From the NCBI GenBank assembly GCA_015055725.1, contig SVHO01000009.1, positions 1 to 37,923 of the forward strand: a DNA stretch of 37,923 bases. The letters run 5' to 3'. This stretch comes from Clostridiales bacterium (lineage in GTDB: Bacteria; Bacillota; Clostridia; Christensenellales; Borkfalkiaceae). The position numbers were made by a program, and so were the translations under genes. Position 1 is the stretch's first letter, and each line of letters opens with the position of its first letter. This document shows, one piece after another, positions 15,734-24,105 of the stretch. Below the pieces are notes generated by a model. The model worked only from the letters and a program-made list of their open reading frames with translations, did no database searches and was not told the DNA's origin.

Positions 15734-16555
15734 ATGAGAAGCTATGATATTTGTAAGTTTACTTCTTCTTCGTTTATAGAAACGCTTACTACTAAATGTT
15801 TCGTTATGGAAACGAATATGGACGTTATTAGAAAGCCTTCTAAATTTAACGACCATTACATGATTTTGATATCTAAGGGCGAAGGGGATTTTTGTGTTGA
15901 CGAACAAAAGCTTCCCTTTACAGTTGGCACGCTTATTTTCGGTTTTAGCGGTGAAAAATATTGGGTTGAAAGCGATAAAGAAGTGGTTTATATGTATATT
16001 CGTTTTAGTGGAAATAGGGCGGAAGAATTGATTCGCCGTTTTAACGTTAAAAAAGAAGGGCGCATTTTTAACGGGTACGACGGTTTAATTCCACTTTGGA
16101 ACGAAAGTTTGTGTCGCGCATCAGACCAAACGATAGACCTTGCTGCCGAAAGCATAGTTTTATACACTTTTGCAAGGCTTCATAACACCGAAGAACAAGT
16201 TGACGGTTTAGTTAATTCTATTGCTGAGATTGCCGAAAAGAAGTTTGCCGACCCAACGCTTTCGGTTAATGCTATTGCAGAGCAACTATCGTATAACGCA
16301 AAGTATCTATCACACGTTTTTAAGAAAAAAATGGGAATAAGTTTTTCAGAATATTTGCGCTCGGTTAGAATTAAGTTTGCCGTTTCTTTGTTTGACCACG
16401 GAATAGATTCGGTTAAGAACGTAGCTTTTCTTTCTGGATTTTACGACCCGTTATATTTTTCAACGGTGTTTAAGAAAGCGGTTGGAATTTCACCAAAAGA
16501 ATATAGAAAAAATCTTTCTGAAAAGAGAAAAGAAAATGAAAAAACTGAAAGTTAA
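15734..16555 (+). CDS. AraC-family transcriptional regulator
   Basis: 273 residues. The N-terminal 160 residues look like a cupin-type ligand-binding domain (DHYMILISKGEGDFCVDEQKLPFTVGTLIFGFSGEKYWVES). The C-terminal 100 residues hold the two AraC helix-turn-helix units: LSVNAIAEQLSYNAKYLSHVFKKKMGISFSEYL and VKNVAFLSGFYDPLYFSTVFKKAVGISPKEYR. Such proteins usually sense a sugar or related metabolite and activate adjacent genes. AAGGAG lies 7 bases before the ATG. It is divergent from paralogue 4 and is the only regulator in the accessory locus, so it probably controls that locus (inference). Confidence 0.92.
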   Translation: MRSYDICKFTSSSFIETLTTKCFVMETNMDVIRKPSKFNDHYMILISKGEGDFCVDEQKLPFTVGTLIFGFSGEKYWVESDKEVVYMYIRFSGNRAEELIRRFNVKKEGRIFNGYDGLIPLWNESLCRASDQTIDLAAESIVLYTFARLHNTEEQVDGLVNSIAEIAEKKFADPTLSVNAIAEQLSYNAKYLSHVFKKKMGISFSEYLRSVRIKFAVSLFDHGIDSVKNVAFLSGFYDPLYFSTVFKKAVGISPKEYRKNLSEKRKENEKTES

Positions 16556-16567
16556 ATAAAAATGGAA

Positions 16568-16598
16568 AAAGAGCGAAGAGTTTCTTCGCTCTTTAATA
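16568..16598. terminator. Bidirectional terminator between araC-type gene and repressor gene
   Basis: A 12-bp perfect stem (16568-16579 with 16583-16594) and a 3-base loop, flanked by A and T tracts, separate two convergent units. Confidence 0.88.
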
Positions 16599-16611
16599 TT
16601 TTAATATTTGA

Positions 16612-16878
16612 TTAAAGAAATTTTTTATAGCCGTCGCCGTATTTAACGCACTTTGAAACGCGGGAAAGCGTAGCCGAAGAAATATCCGTTTTAGCGATTA
16701 TTTTCTCGTAAGTTTCACCGCTTAACAAAAGTTTTGCCGCCTGAATACGCCCTGCCATAGCGTCAAGTTCTTTAATGGTGCAAAGGTCACGCAAAAAAAG
16801 TTCGCATTCTTCGGGCGTAGAAAGTTTTGATAAAACTTCAAAAAGTTCTTTATGATATTTGTTTATATCGCCACTCAT
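16612..16878 (-). CDS. TrpR/YerC-family transcriptional repressor
   Basis: 88 residues from the ATG at 16878. An in-frame GTG at 16887 is an alternative that would overlap the ATPase gene by 8 bases. The protein has the all-helical TrpR-like fold: LYTF-type dimer helices (ELFEVLSKLSTPEECELFLRDL), then the helix-turn-helix AGRIQAAKLLLSGETYEKIIAKTDISSATLSRVSKCVKYGDGY. This is the YerC/YecD pattern. The ATG comes one base after the ATPase stop, so the repressor is last in the transporter operon. Two near-identical palindromes at the operon promoter are obvious candidates for its operator, suggesting autoregulation with the transporter genes. Its ligand, by family analogy an amino acid, is unknown. 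Confidence 0.85.
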   Translation of the reverse strand: MSGDINKYHKELFEVLSKLSTPEECELFLRDLCTIKELDAMAGRIQAAKLLLSGETYEKIIAKTDISSATLSRVSKCVKYGDGYKKFL

Positions 16879-16879
16879 A

Positions 16880-17731
16880 TCATTCACCGTCCTTATTGGT
16901 CACACCGTGCAAAAAAATTTTTAACTTTTCAGATTTCGGATTGTCAAAAACTTGTTTAGGCGAGCCTTCTTCTTCTATAACTCCGTCTGCCATAAACACT
17001 ATTTTATCCGAAACGTTTTTAGCAAAGCCCATTTCGTGCGTGACGATAATCATAGTGCGGTCTTCATCTTTAAGAGAGCGGATAACTTTTAAAACTTCAC
17101 CAGTTAATTCTGGGTCAAGCGCAGAAGTTGGTTCGTCGAAACACAGAATTTTTGGCTTTAAGGCAAGGGCGCGCGCTATAGCCACGCGTTGACATTGTCC
17201 GCCCGAAAGTTCGCAAGGGTAAGAATTCTTTTTATCAGTAAGACCGATTTTTTCAAGTAAAGATAAAGCGTCGTTATCAATGGCTTGTTTGTTTTCTTCC
17301 TTAAATTTTGCAAGCGCGAGTTTAATCTCTTTGCCCGAAAGGTTTTGCGCTTTCAACTCTTTTTTATATGCCTTAATTTTGTCTTTTAACAAAAGAGTAG
17401 GGGCAAGAGTAATGTTCTTAAACACGTTATATTGTGGAAAAAGGTTAAACGACTGGAAAACCAAGCCGAAATTAAGCCTTTTATTGCGAAGCGCTTTTTC
17501 GCCGTCTTTTTTTTCAGCGTTGCTATCAAATAAAAGTTCTCCGTCAAGCGTCATAACTCCGTTATCAGGCGATTCCAAAAAATTTATACAGCGCAAAAGT
17601 GTGGTTTTTCCTGACCCCGAAGAGCCGATAATAGAAACCACTTCACCCTTTTGCATAGAAAGATTTATACCTTTTAAAACTTCGGTTTTCCCAAAAGATT
17701 TATAAAAATTTTCAATAGATAAATACGCCAT
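16880..17731 (-). CDS. Amino-acid ABC transporter ATP-binding protein with an internal insertion
   Basis: 283 residues. Walker A is GSSGSGKTT, the Q-loop is VFQSFNLFPQYNVFKN, the signature is LSGGQCQRVAIARALA, Walker B is ILCFDEPTSALDP, and the switch is VTHEMGFA. This is the GlnQ/HisP class, normally about 240 residues. The extra length is mainly a lysine-rich helical insert near residues 115-155 (KDKIKAYKKELKAQNLSGKE... to EENKQAID), between Q-loop and signature. The protein powers uptake with the membrane subunit encoded 5 bases upstream. Its 3' end overlaps or abuts the repressor gene. Confidence 0.93.
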   Translation of the reverse strand: MAYLSIENFYKSFGKTEVLKGINLSMQKGEVVSIIGSSGSGKTTLLRCINFLESPDNGVMTLDGELLFDSNAEKKDGEKALRNKRLNFGLVFQSFNLFPQYNVFKNITLAPTLLLKDKIKAYKKELKAQNLSGKEIKLALAKFKEENKQAIDNDALSLLEKIGLTDKKNSYPCELSGGQCQRVAIARALALKPKILCFDEPTSALDPELTGEVLKVIRSLKDEDRTMIIVTHEMGFAKNVSDKIVFMADGVIEEEGSPKQVFDNPKSEKLKIFLHGVTNKDGE

Positions 17732-17736
17732 AGTTA

Positions 17737-18423
17737 TTATTCTTTATAAAAAGACAATTTCTTTTCAATGTAGTTAAAAAGAACGGATAAAAGACCGTTA
17801 AATACGAGAAAAAATATTCCTGCGTATATTAGGGGGGAAAGAGTCACAAAATTGTTTACAGCTTCTTTTGCGGCAGTTAATAAGTCTACAACGCTTAACG
17901 TAAACGCTAAAACGGTATCTTTTACAAGAGTAATAGTTTCATTACTCATAGGTGGAAGAATATGTTTTATAACCTGCAAAAGAACAATTTTGAAAAAGAT
18001 TTGAATTTTAGTCATTCCAAGAACTTTTCCTGCTTCGTATTGTCCTTTTGAAATAGACTCTATGCCAGAACGGTAAATTTCAGAAAAATATGCTGCATAG
18101 TTTATTATAAATGCTATTGCAACGAAAACAAACGACATTTGATTTATCGTAAAGTTTAAAGCAAGCGCCCATTCTTTTACAGTTGATTGGAAAAGATATT
18201 TTGGCAAAAATGATACAAGTAAAATTTGGAGCATTAGTGGTGTACCACGAATAATCCAAACGAAAATTTTTGTTAAAAATTTTAAGGGTTTAAATTTTGA
18301 CATTGCCCCAAAAGCAATTATTAAACCTAATGGTAAAGCAAATACAAGGGTTATGGCAAACAACAAACAGGTGTTCCCAAACCCTTGCAATAAGCCTACC
18401 ATAATTTCAGCAAATTCACTCAT
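17737..18423 (-). CDS. Amino-acid ABC transporter permease (HisM/GlnP class)
   Basis: 228 residues with about five membrane helices. The N-terminus MSEFAEIMVGLLQGFGNTCLLFAITLVFALPLG and the segment WIIRGTPLMLQILLVSF are typical of polar amino-acid permeases. The coupling helix region is EIYRSGIESISKGQYEAGKVLGMTKIQIFFKIVLLQVIKHILPPMSNETITLVKDT, matching the EAA loop. AAGGA is about 18 bases from the ATG, which is far, so translation may depend on the upstream gene. It is middle in the binding protein-permease-ATPase-repressor operon. Confidence 0.93.
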   Translation of the reverse strand: MSEFAEIMVGLLQGFGNTCLLFAITLVFALPLGLIIAFGAMSKFKPLKFLTKIFVWIIRGTPLMLQILLVSFLPKYLFQSTVKEWALALNFTINQMSFVFVAIAFIINYAAYFSEIYRSGIESISKGQYEAGKVLGMTKIQIFFKIVLLQVIKHILPPMSNETITLVKDTVLAFTLSVVDLLTAAKEAVNNFVTLSPLIYAGIFFLVFNGLLSVLFNYIEKKLSFYKE

Positions 18424-18452
18424 TACTAAATTATGATTATTTCCTTACGTTA

Positions 18453-19322
18453 TTATTTTCCAGATACTACTGATTCGCCTGCAGAACCTGCTTCAACGCC
18501 GATTATAGCGTTTTTGAAACTTTCTTTGTCGGTATAGTTATTAACTTCTGAGATAGGAACGATTGCGACTTGCTTGTTGTAAAGGTAAGGCACAGATATA
18601 CACATATCGTTTGAACGTTGTTCAGTTATAGTCATGCCGTTCCAAACTAAATCGATTGAGCCGTTTTCGAGCAATGCTTCTTTTTGGTCCCAGTTTATAA
18701 CTTGAAATTGGACGTTAAGAGATAGGTCGTAAGTGGTGTTAAGATATGCAACAACTGCTTTTGCAAGTTCAATATCAAAACCAGTAAGATTTTCGGCAAT
18801 GGTAGCACCGTTATAGAAAGCGATAGGTGCAAAAATTGTAATACCAACAACTATTGTTCCTGTATTTTTGATAGCATTCCAACTGTTGTCGGTAGCGCTT
18901 GCATAAGGATTAATAGTTGCAGAAGAGATTGAAAGACTTTCTGAAACGCCAAAAGTGTTAGCGATAGTAGCCATTGTGCCGTTGTTGTTTAATGCGATTA
19001 ACGCTTTGTTAATTTCAGACATAAACGCAAGGCTACCTTTTTTTGCTGCTATGCCGTATTCTTCTTGTGCAAGGGTAAGGTTAGGAACAATTGCAATTTG
19101 ACCTGCATAGTCACCAAATACGGTATAATAACCACCCATTATAGAGTCTATTACTACAGCGTCAACAGAGTTTCCAAGTTGAGCAATGGCTTCAAGTTGA
19201 GTATTATACTTAACCATTTCTTTTCCCATAGCAAGTGAGTCGTCATTTTTACAAGCGGTTAAGCCGAAGACGGCGGTGAGCGTCATAAACGCAGTAAGAA
19301 TAAGTGTTAAAAATTTCTTCAT
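18453..19322 (-). CDS. ABC transporter substrate-binding lipoprotein, apparently circularly permuted
   Basis: 289 residues with a lipoprotein signal (MKKFLTLILTAFMTLTAVFG, then LTAC; C24 would be lipidated). After the signal, residues about 30-129 match the second half of a family-3 solute-binding protein: VKYNTQLEAIAQLGN, VDAVVIDSIMGGYY, YGIAAKKGSLAFMSEINKALIAL. A linker follows (about 130-155). Residues about 156-289 match the first half: IVVGITIFAPIAFYNG, LTGFDIELAKAVVAYL, INWDQKEALLENGSIDLVWNGMTIT, then IGVEAGSAGE at the end. Normal order is the reverse. Both halves are present once and complete, so a functional permuted fold is plausible. AGGAGAC precedes the ATG. Confidence 0.85.
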   Translation of the reverse strand: MKKFLTLILTAFMTLTAVFGLTACKNDDSLAMGKEMVKYNTQLEAIAQLGNSVDAVVIDSIMGGYYTVFGDYAGQIAIVPNLTLAQEEYGIAAKKGSLAFMSEINKALIALNNNGTMATIANTFGVSESLSISSATINPYASATDNSWNAIKNTGTIVVGITIFAPIAFYNGATIAENLTGFDIELAKAVVAYLNTTYDLSLNVQFQVINWDQKEALLENGSIDLVWNGMTITEQRSNDMCISVPYLYNKQVAIVPISEVNNYTDKESFKNAIIGVEAGSAGESVVSGK

Positions 19323-19353
19323 AATAGTGTCTCCTATTAAACGTTTTATTGCG

Positions 19354-19413
19354 CTTTATCACGATAAAGTGTTAAAGCATATGTATTATACTTTATTACG
19401 ATAAAGAAGTAAA
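19354..19413 (-). promoter_or_regulatory. Operon promoter with two palindromic operators
   Basis: Reverse-strand TTTACT (19408-19413), 17-base spacer, TATAAT (19385-19390). Operator 1 at 19391-19406 fills the spacer; operator 2 at 19354-19369, downstream of the start point, is a perfect palindrome of 7-bp arms (CTTTATC-N2-GATAAAG). They differ at one position and are 37 bases apart centre to centre. Binding would block both polymerase entry and escape. The operon's own TrpR-family repressor is the likely binder. Confidence 0.8.
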
Positions 19414-19499
19414 GTGTTTTAACGCACTTTTTTAAAATTTCTTAAAATTATTTTTCTAAAACAAGAAAATTGCTAACATTATATATAATATAAGAAAAC

Positions 19500-19537
19500 A
19501 AAAAAAGAAACGCCGTTGCAAAATTGCAACGGCGTTT
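19500..19537 (-). terminator. Terminator of the pyruvate:ferredoxin oxidoreductase gene
   Basis: A 14-bp inverted repeat (19508-19521 with 19524-19537, GC core GCCGTTGC) is followed on the reverse strand by a T-rich run at 19500-19507. Confidence 0.9.
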
Positions 19538-19555
19538 ACGTTTTAATTTAGACGA

Positions 19556-22500
19556 TTAGTCTTTTTTAGCAAGGTTCTTATAAGTTTCAAGCCTTACTTT
19601 GCTATCCTTTTCAGTCTTTTCGAAAAGTTGTTCAGCAAGTTCGGGGCGAGCCTTCATAAGTGATGCGTATCTGGTTTCGCCAAGCAAGAACGCTTTATAG
19701 TCGGCAGTTGGTTCTTTGCTATCGAGCGAGAACGGATTTTTGCCTTCGTCAATAAGCGTTGGGTTGTAGCGATAAAGTTGCCAATAACCGCAATCAACAG
19801 CCTTCTTTTCTTCGTCTTGTGATTTCATCATATTGATACCGTGGTTGATGCAAGGTGCATAGCAAATGATGAGTGAAGGTCCGTCGTATTTTTCTGCTTC
19901 AACGAGAGCGTTCATAAGTTGTTGCTTATTAGAACCCATTGAGCATTGAGCAACGTAAACGTAGCCATAACTCATAGCCATCATACCAAGGTCTTTTTTC
20001 TTAACGCGTTTACCAGCAGCGGCAAACTTAGCAACTGAACCGGTTGGCGTAGACTTGCTTGCTTGTCCACCCGTGTTAGAGTAAACTTCAGTATCGAGAA
20101 CGAGAACGTTAACGTTTTCACCGCTTGCAAGAACGTGGTCTAAACCACCGTATCCGATATCGTAAGCCCAACCGTCGCCACCGAAAATCCAAATTGAAGG
20201 TTTAACCAAGCAGTCAAGGTTGCCCTTGATGTAGTCAAGACCATCAACGTTTTCGTTTGCAATAGCACTCTTAACGGCTTCTGCTGCAACTTTTGATTTT
20301 TCAGCGTCGTCTTTATCACTAAGCCATGCTTCGAAAGCAGACTTGGTTTGTGCTGAAACTTTATCCATACTTGCAATCATATCTTCTTCGATTTTTGCAC
20401 GGCGAGCCTTCATAGCAAGGTTCATACCATAACCGAATTCAGCGTTGTCTTCAAACAAGCTGTTTGCCCAAGCAGGTCCTTTACCTTGTTTGTTGGTGGT
20501 GTAAGGACAGGTGGGGGCAGAACCGCCGTAAATTGAAGAACAACCAGTTGCGTTTGCAACAATCATTCTATCACCAAAGAGTTGGGTGACGAGTTTAACG
20601 TAAGGCGTTTCACCACAACCTGCGCACGCGCCAGAGAATTCAAACAACGGTTTGTTGAATTGGCTACCTTTAACGGTGGTGGGCTTGCAACCAGGACAAG
20701 CAGAAACGTTTACTTCGGGAAGTTTTTCGCTATATTCATAGTTAACAGTTTCTTCAGCAACAACGCTTCCGAGCGGAACCATGGTGAGTGCTTTTTCTTT
20801 TGCAGGGCAAATATCTGCACAAACGCCACAACCCATACAGTCAAGCGGAGAAACTTGCATTCTGTATTCGTAGCCCTTGTTTCCAACCATTGCTTTGGTC
20901 ACGAAACTAATGGGCTTTTCAGCACCTTCAGCAACAACTGCGGGGCGGAGACAAGCGTGTGGGCAAACGAAAGAACATTGGTTGCATTGAATACATTTTT
21001 CAGCATCCCACTTAGGAACAAGAACGGCAACGCCACGTTTTTCATACTTAGTAGTACCAGTGGGAACAGAACCGTCCGCATTAAATGCAGAAGATGGTAA
21101 TTTATCGCCTTCGAGCACTAAGATAGGATGAACGATATCCTTAAAGTATTTATTGTCTGCAACAGATGCCATAGGCGCGCCCGTTTCGATAGTTTTCCAA
21201 CTTTCAGGAACGTCAATCTTAACAAGGTTTGCTTCGGCAGAGTCAATTGCGTTATAGTTCATTTGAACAACGGCGTCACCTTTCTTAGCGAAAGATTTAT
21301 AAGCCATTTTCTTCATATATTCAACTGCTTGGTCGTAAGGGATAATGTTAGCAACCTTAAAGAAAGCAGATTGCAAAATGGTGTTGGTTCTTCCACGGAG
21401 ACCGAGTTCAGCAGCAATCTTAATAGCGTCTATAACGTAAAGATTGATGTTTTTGTTTGCGATATCTCTCTTAACGAAAGCGGGGAGAACGTTTTCAAGT
21501 TCTTCTGCATTTTTAGCAGAGGTGTTGAACAAGAAAGTGCCGTTTTCCTTAATGTCGCCCGTCATGTTATAACGAGTGATGTAAGAGGGGTTAGAGCATT
21601 GAACGAAGTCAGCCGCGTCAATGAGATAAGCAGATTGAATAGGCGTGTCGCCAAAACGCAAGTGTGAAACGGTTATACCGCCAGACTTCTTACTGTCATA
21701 GAAGAAGTAGCCTTGAACGTATTTATCGGTGTGGTCACCGATAATTTTAATTGAGTTTTTGTTTGCGCCAACCGTACCGTCAGAGCCAAGACCCCAGAAC
21801 TTACAAGAAACGGTGCCTTTAGGTGCAGCGTCGTATTTTTCCGAGAAATCGAGTGAAGTGTTGGTCAAGTCGTCGTAAATACCAACGGTGAAGTGGTTTT
21901 TAGGATTGTCGAGTTCAAGGTTTTTGTATACCGAGAAAATCATAGAAGGATTGAATTCCTTGCTACCTAAACCGTATCTACCACCAACGACCTTAATGTT
22001 TGACATACCTTTTTCAAGAAGAGCAGAGCAAACGTCAAGATATAAAGGTTCACCGAGAGAGCCTGCTTCTTTAGTTCTGTCAAGAACGGCAAGTTTCTTA
22101 ACCGTTTTTGGAAGAGCGTCAAAAAACGCGTCGATAGCAAACGGACGATAAAGCCTAACTTTCAAAAGACCAACTTTATGACCTTCAGCATTCATCTTGT
22201 TAATGGTTTCTTCAACGGCGTCAGCACCGCTACCCATCAATACGACAACGTTTTCAGCATCTGGCGCGCCAACGTAATCGAAAAGGTGATAACTTCTACC
22301 CGTGAGAGCAGAAACTTTATCCATCATTTCTTGGACGATTGCAGGGGTTGCTTCGTAATATTTATTAGCCGTTTCTCTGTTTTGGAAATAGATATCGCTA
22401 TTTTGTGCAGTACCTTTTTGAACGGGGTGTTCAGGGTTAAGAGCACGTGAACGGAAATCTTCAATATCTTTCATATCAACGAGTTCTTTCATTTCTTCGT

Positions 22501-23056
22501 AATCAATAACGTCGATTTTACTTACTTCGTGACTAGTTCTAAAACCGTCGAAGAAGTGAAGGAAAGGAACTTTTGATTTTAAGGTTGAAAGGTGTGAAAC
22601 AAGTGCTAAGTCCATTACTTCTTGAACAGAGTTAGAAGCAATCATAGCAAAACCTGTTTGACGGCAAGCCATAACGTCTGCATGGTCGCCGAAAATGTTG
22701 AGTGAGTGTGCTGCTAGCGCACGCGCACTAACGTGGAAAACCGTGGGGAGAAGTTCGCCCGCGATTTTATACATATTCGGAATCATAAGAAGCAAGCCTT
22801 GGCTTGCGGTGTAAGTGGTGGTAAGAGCGCCAGCGGTAAGTGAACCGTGAACAGCACCTGCTGCACCTGCTTCCGACTGCATTTCTGCAAGGCGGAGTTT
22901 TTGACCGAACATGTTTACTCTGCCGTTTGCCGACCATTCGTCAGCAACTTCTGCCATAGGAGAAGAGGGGGTTATTGGATAAATAGCCGCAACTTCTGAA
23001 AAGGCGTAGGCAACGTGACTGGCGGCGGTGTTGCCGTCAATAGTCAATTTTTTCAT
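19556..23056 (-). CDS. nifJ: Pyruvate:ferredoxin (flavodoxin) oxidoreductase
   Basis: 1166 residues from the ATG at 23056, with GGAGGA 9 bases upstream; the frame is open further but that part holds the promoter. It is the homodimeric single-chain form with domains in order: AAIYPITPSSPMAE pyrimidine-binding domain, central gamma/TKC domain, ferredoxin domain with CIQCNQCSFVCPHACLRP and CMGCGVCADICP clusters (around residues 680-760), and TPP-binding domain with CAGCGETPYVK, GCSSIYGGSAPTCPYT and GDGWAYDIGYGGLDH. It oxidises pyruvate to acetyl-CoA and CO2 while reducing ferredoxin, the central step of anaerobic catabolism. It is monocistronic. Confidence 0.97.
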   Translation of the reverse strand: MKKLTIDGNTAASHVAYAFSEVAAIYPITPSSPMAEVADEWSANGRVNMFGQKLRLAEMQSEAGAAGAVHGSLTAGALTTTYTASQGLLLMIPNMYKIAGELLPTVFHVSARALAAHSLNIFGDHADVMACRQTGFAMIASNSVQEVMDLALVSHLSTLKSKVPFLHFFDGFRTSHEVSKIDVIDYEEMKELVDMKDIEDFRSRALNPEHPVQKGTAQNSDIYFQNRETANKYYEATPAIVQEMMDKVSALTGRSYHLFDYVGAPDAENVVVLMGSGADAVEETINKMNAEGHKVGLLKVRLYRPFAIDAFFDALPKTVKKLAVLDRTKEAGSLGEPLYLDVCSALLEKGMSNIKVVGGRYGLGSKEFNPSMIFSVYKNLELDNPKNHFTVGIYDDLTNTSLDFSEKYDAAPKGTVSCKFWGLGSDGTVGANKNSIKIIGDHTDKYVQGYFFYDSKKSGGITVSHLRFGDTPIQSAYLIDAADFVQCSNPSYITRYNMTGDIKENGTFLFNTSAKNAEELENVLPAFVKRDIANKNINLYVIDAIKIAAELGLRGRTNTILQSAFFKVANIIPYDQAVEYMKKMAYKSFAKKGDAVVQMNYNAIDSAEANLVKIDVPESWKTIETGAPMASVADNKYFKDIVHPILVLEGDKLPSSAFNADGSVPTGTTKYEKRGVAVLVPKWDAEKCIQCNQCSFVCPHACLRPAVVAEGAEKPISFVTKAMVGNKGYEYRMQVSPLDCMGCGVCADICPAKEKALTMVPLGSVVAEETVNYEYSEKLPEVNVSACPGCKPTTVKGSQFNKPLFEFSGACAGCGETPYVKLVTQLFGDRMIVANATGCSSIYGGSAPTCPYTTNKQGKGPAWANSLFEDNAEFGYGMNLAMKARRAKIEEDMIASMDKVSAQTKSAFEAWLSDKDDAEKSKVAAEAVKSAIANENVDGLDYIKGNLDCLVKPSIWIFGGDGWAYDIGYGGLDHVLASGENVNVLVLDTEVYSNTGGQASKSTPTGSVAKFAAAGKRVKKKDLGMMAMSYGYVYVAQCSMGSNKQQLMNALVEAEKYDGPSLIICYAPCINHGINMMKSQDEEKKAVDCGYWQLYRYNPTLIDEGKNPFSLDSKEPTADYKAFLLGETRYASLMKARPELAEQLFEKTEKDSKVRLETYKNLAKKD

Positions 23057-23108
23057 TATATCAAGTCCTCCGTAATGAATATTACTGTAAAATTTTTTAC
23101 CAAAGCAT

Positions 23109-23137
23109 ATTATACAACCTAAAAGCGAAATAGTCAA
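23109..23137 (-). promoter_or_regulatory. Promoter of the pyruvate:ferredoxin oxidoreductase gene
   Basis: Reverse-strand TTGACT (23132-23137), 17-base spacer, TATAAT (23109-23114). The leader of about 45 bases has two small A/T hairpins before the GGAGG. Confidence 0.88.
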
Positions 23138-23206
23138 CCCAAAAAAAAAATTTTTATAATATTTTTAATATTAAGTGCGCGCGCGAAATTTATAGTTGCA
23201 GTTTGC

Positions 23207-23235
23207 TTGTAAAAAGCCGTTCGATTTGATATAAT
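23207..23235 (+). promoter_or_regulatory. Promoter of the ecfA1-ecfA2-ecfT-truA operon
   Basis: TTGTAA (23207-23212), 17-base spacer, TATAAT (23230-23235) with TG one base upstream of the -10. Confidence 0.75.
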
Positions 23236-23271
23236 AGTTAAGTTCAGTTAAATTTTCAAAGGAATTTTTGT

Positions 23272-24105
23272 ATGGCACTTTTACAAGCAGAAAGCGTTAG
23301 TTTTTCATACGATAAAAGCGTAAATGCGGTAAACGGCGTTTCTCTTTCGGTAAACGAAGGGGAATACGTTGCTATTATCGGGCATAACGGAAGTGGCAAA
23401 TCAACGCTTGCTAAACTTTTTAACGGACTTATTAAACCCGACCAAGGAAACGTTATTGTGGACGGGTTTTCCGTGCTTGAAAAAAAAGACACTTTTGAAA
23501 TTAGAAAAAGGGTGGGTGTGGTTTTCCAAAATCCAGACAATCAATTAGTTGCATCTATCGTTGAAGACGACGTTGCTTTTGGTCCTGAAAATTTGGGTAT
23601 TCCGCGTGAAGAGATTAAACAGCGCATTGACTTTGCGCTTTCGGCAGTCGGCATGGAAAAATTCCGCCGTTCTTCCCCAACCAGATTATCTGGCGGGCAA
23701 AAACAAAGAATAGCGATTGCAGGCGTTTTGGCTCTTAAACCAAAAATCCTTATTTTAGACGAATCAACTGCTATGCTTGACCCACAAGGGAGAAAAGAAG
23801 TTTTAGAAGTTGTAAGAAAACTCAACAAAGAACAAAAGGTGACCGTTATCACCATCACTCACTATATGGAAGAAGTGGTTGAGGCGGACACCGTTTACGT
23901 TATGAACGACGGGGAGATTGCTATGCAAGGCACTCCTACGGAAATTTTTAAACAAAAAGAAAAACTTGAAAGTTTTGGTTTAGATTTACCCGTTGCAACG
24001 CAAATTGCAAAAAAACTTATTGAACGTGGCGTTGCGATTAAATCGGATATTTTAACCGAAAAGCAACTTGCGGAGGAATTATGCGCATTGAAGTTAAAGA
24101 TTTAA
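23272..24105 (+). CDS. ecfA1: ECF transporter energy-coupling ATPase EcfA1
   Basis: 277 residues. Walker A GHNGSGKST, Q-loop VFQNPDNQLVASIVEDDVAFGPENLG (the ECF-type Q-helix), signature LSGGQKQRIAIAGVLA, Walker B ILILDESTAMLDP and TITHYMEE. The usual Walker B DE-P reads DE-S here, as in other EcfA1 proteins. With EcfA2 and EcfT it forms the shared module that energises several vitamin-binding S proteins in Firmicutes. No S component is encoded in this window. The gene overlaps ecfA2 by 25 bases. Confidence 0.95.
   Translation: MALLQAESVSFSYDKSVNAVNGVSLSVNEGEYVAIIGHNGSGKSTLAKLFNGLIKPDQGNVIVDGFSVLEKKDTFEIRKRVGVVFQNPDNQLVASIVEDDVAFGPENLGIPREEIKQRIDFALSAVGMEKFRRSSPTRLSGGQKQRIAIAGVLALKPKILILDESTAMLDPQGRKEVLEVVRKLNKEQKVTVITITHYMEEVVEADTVYVMNDGEIAMQGTPTEIFKQKEKLESFGLDLPVATQIAKKLIERGVAIKSDILTEKQLAEELCALKLKI

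Noticed and set aside
20582..21667. Long forward-strand open frames across the pyruvate:ferredoxin oxidoreductase gene
   Set aside because: They are antisense shadows of a clearly coding gene and show no domain, promoter or ribosome binding site.
23174..23185. Alternating GC run (GTGCGCGCGCG), possible Z-DNA or regulatory site
   Set aside because: Short, single, and upstream of a normal promoter; nothing connects it to a function.
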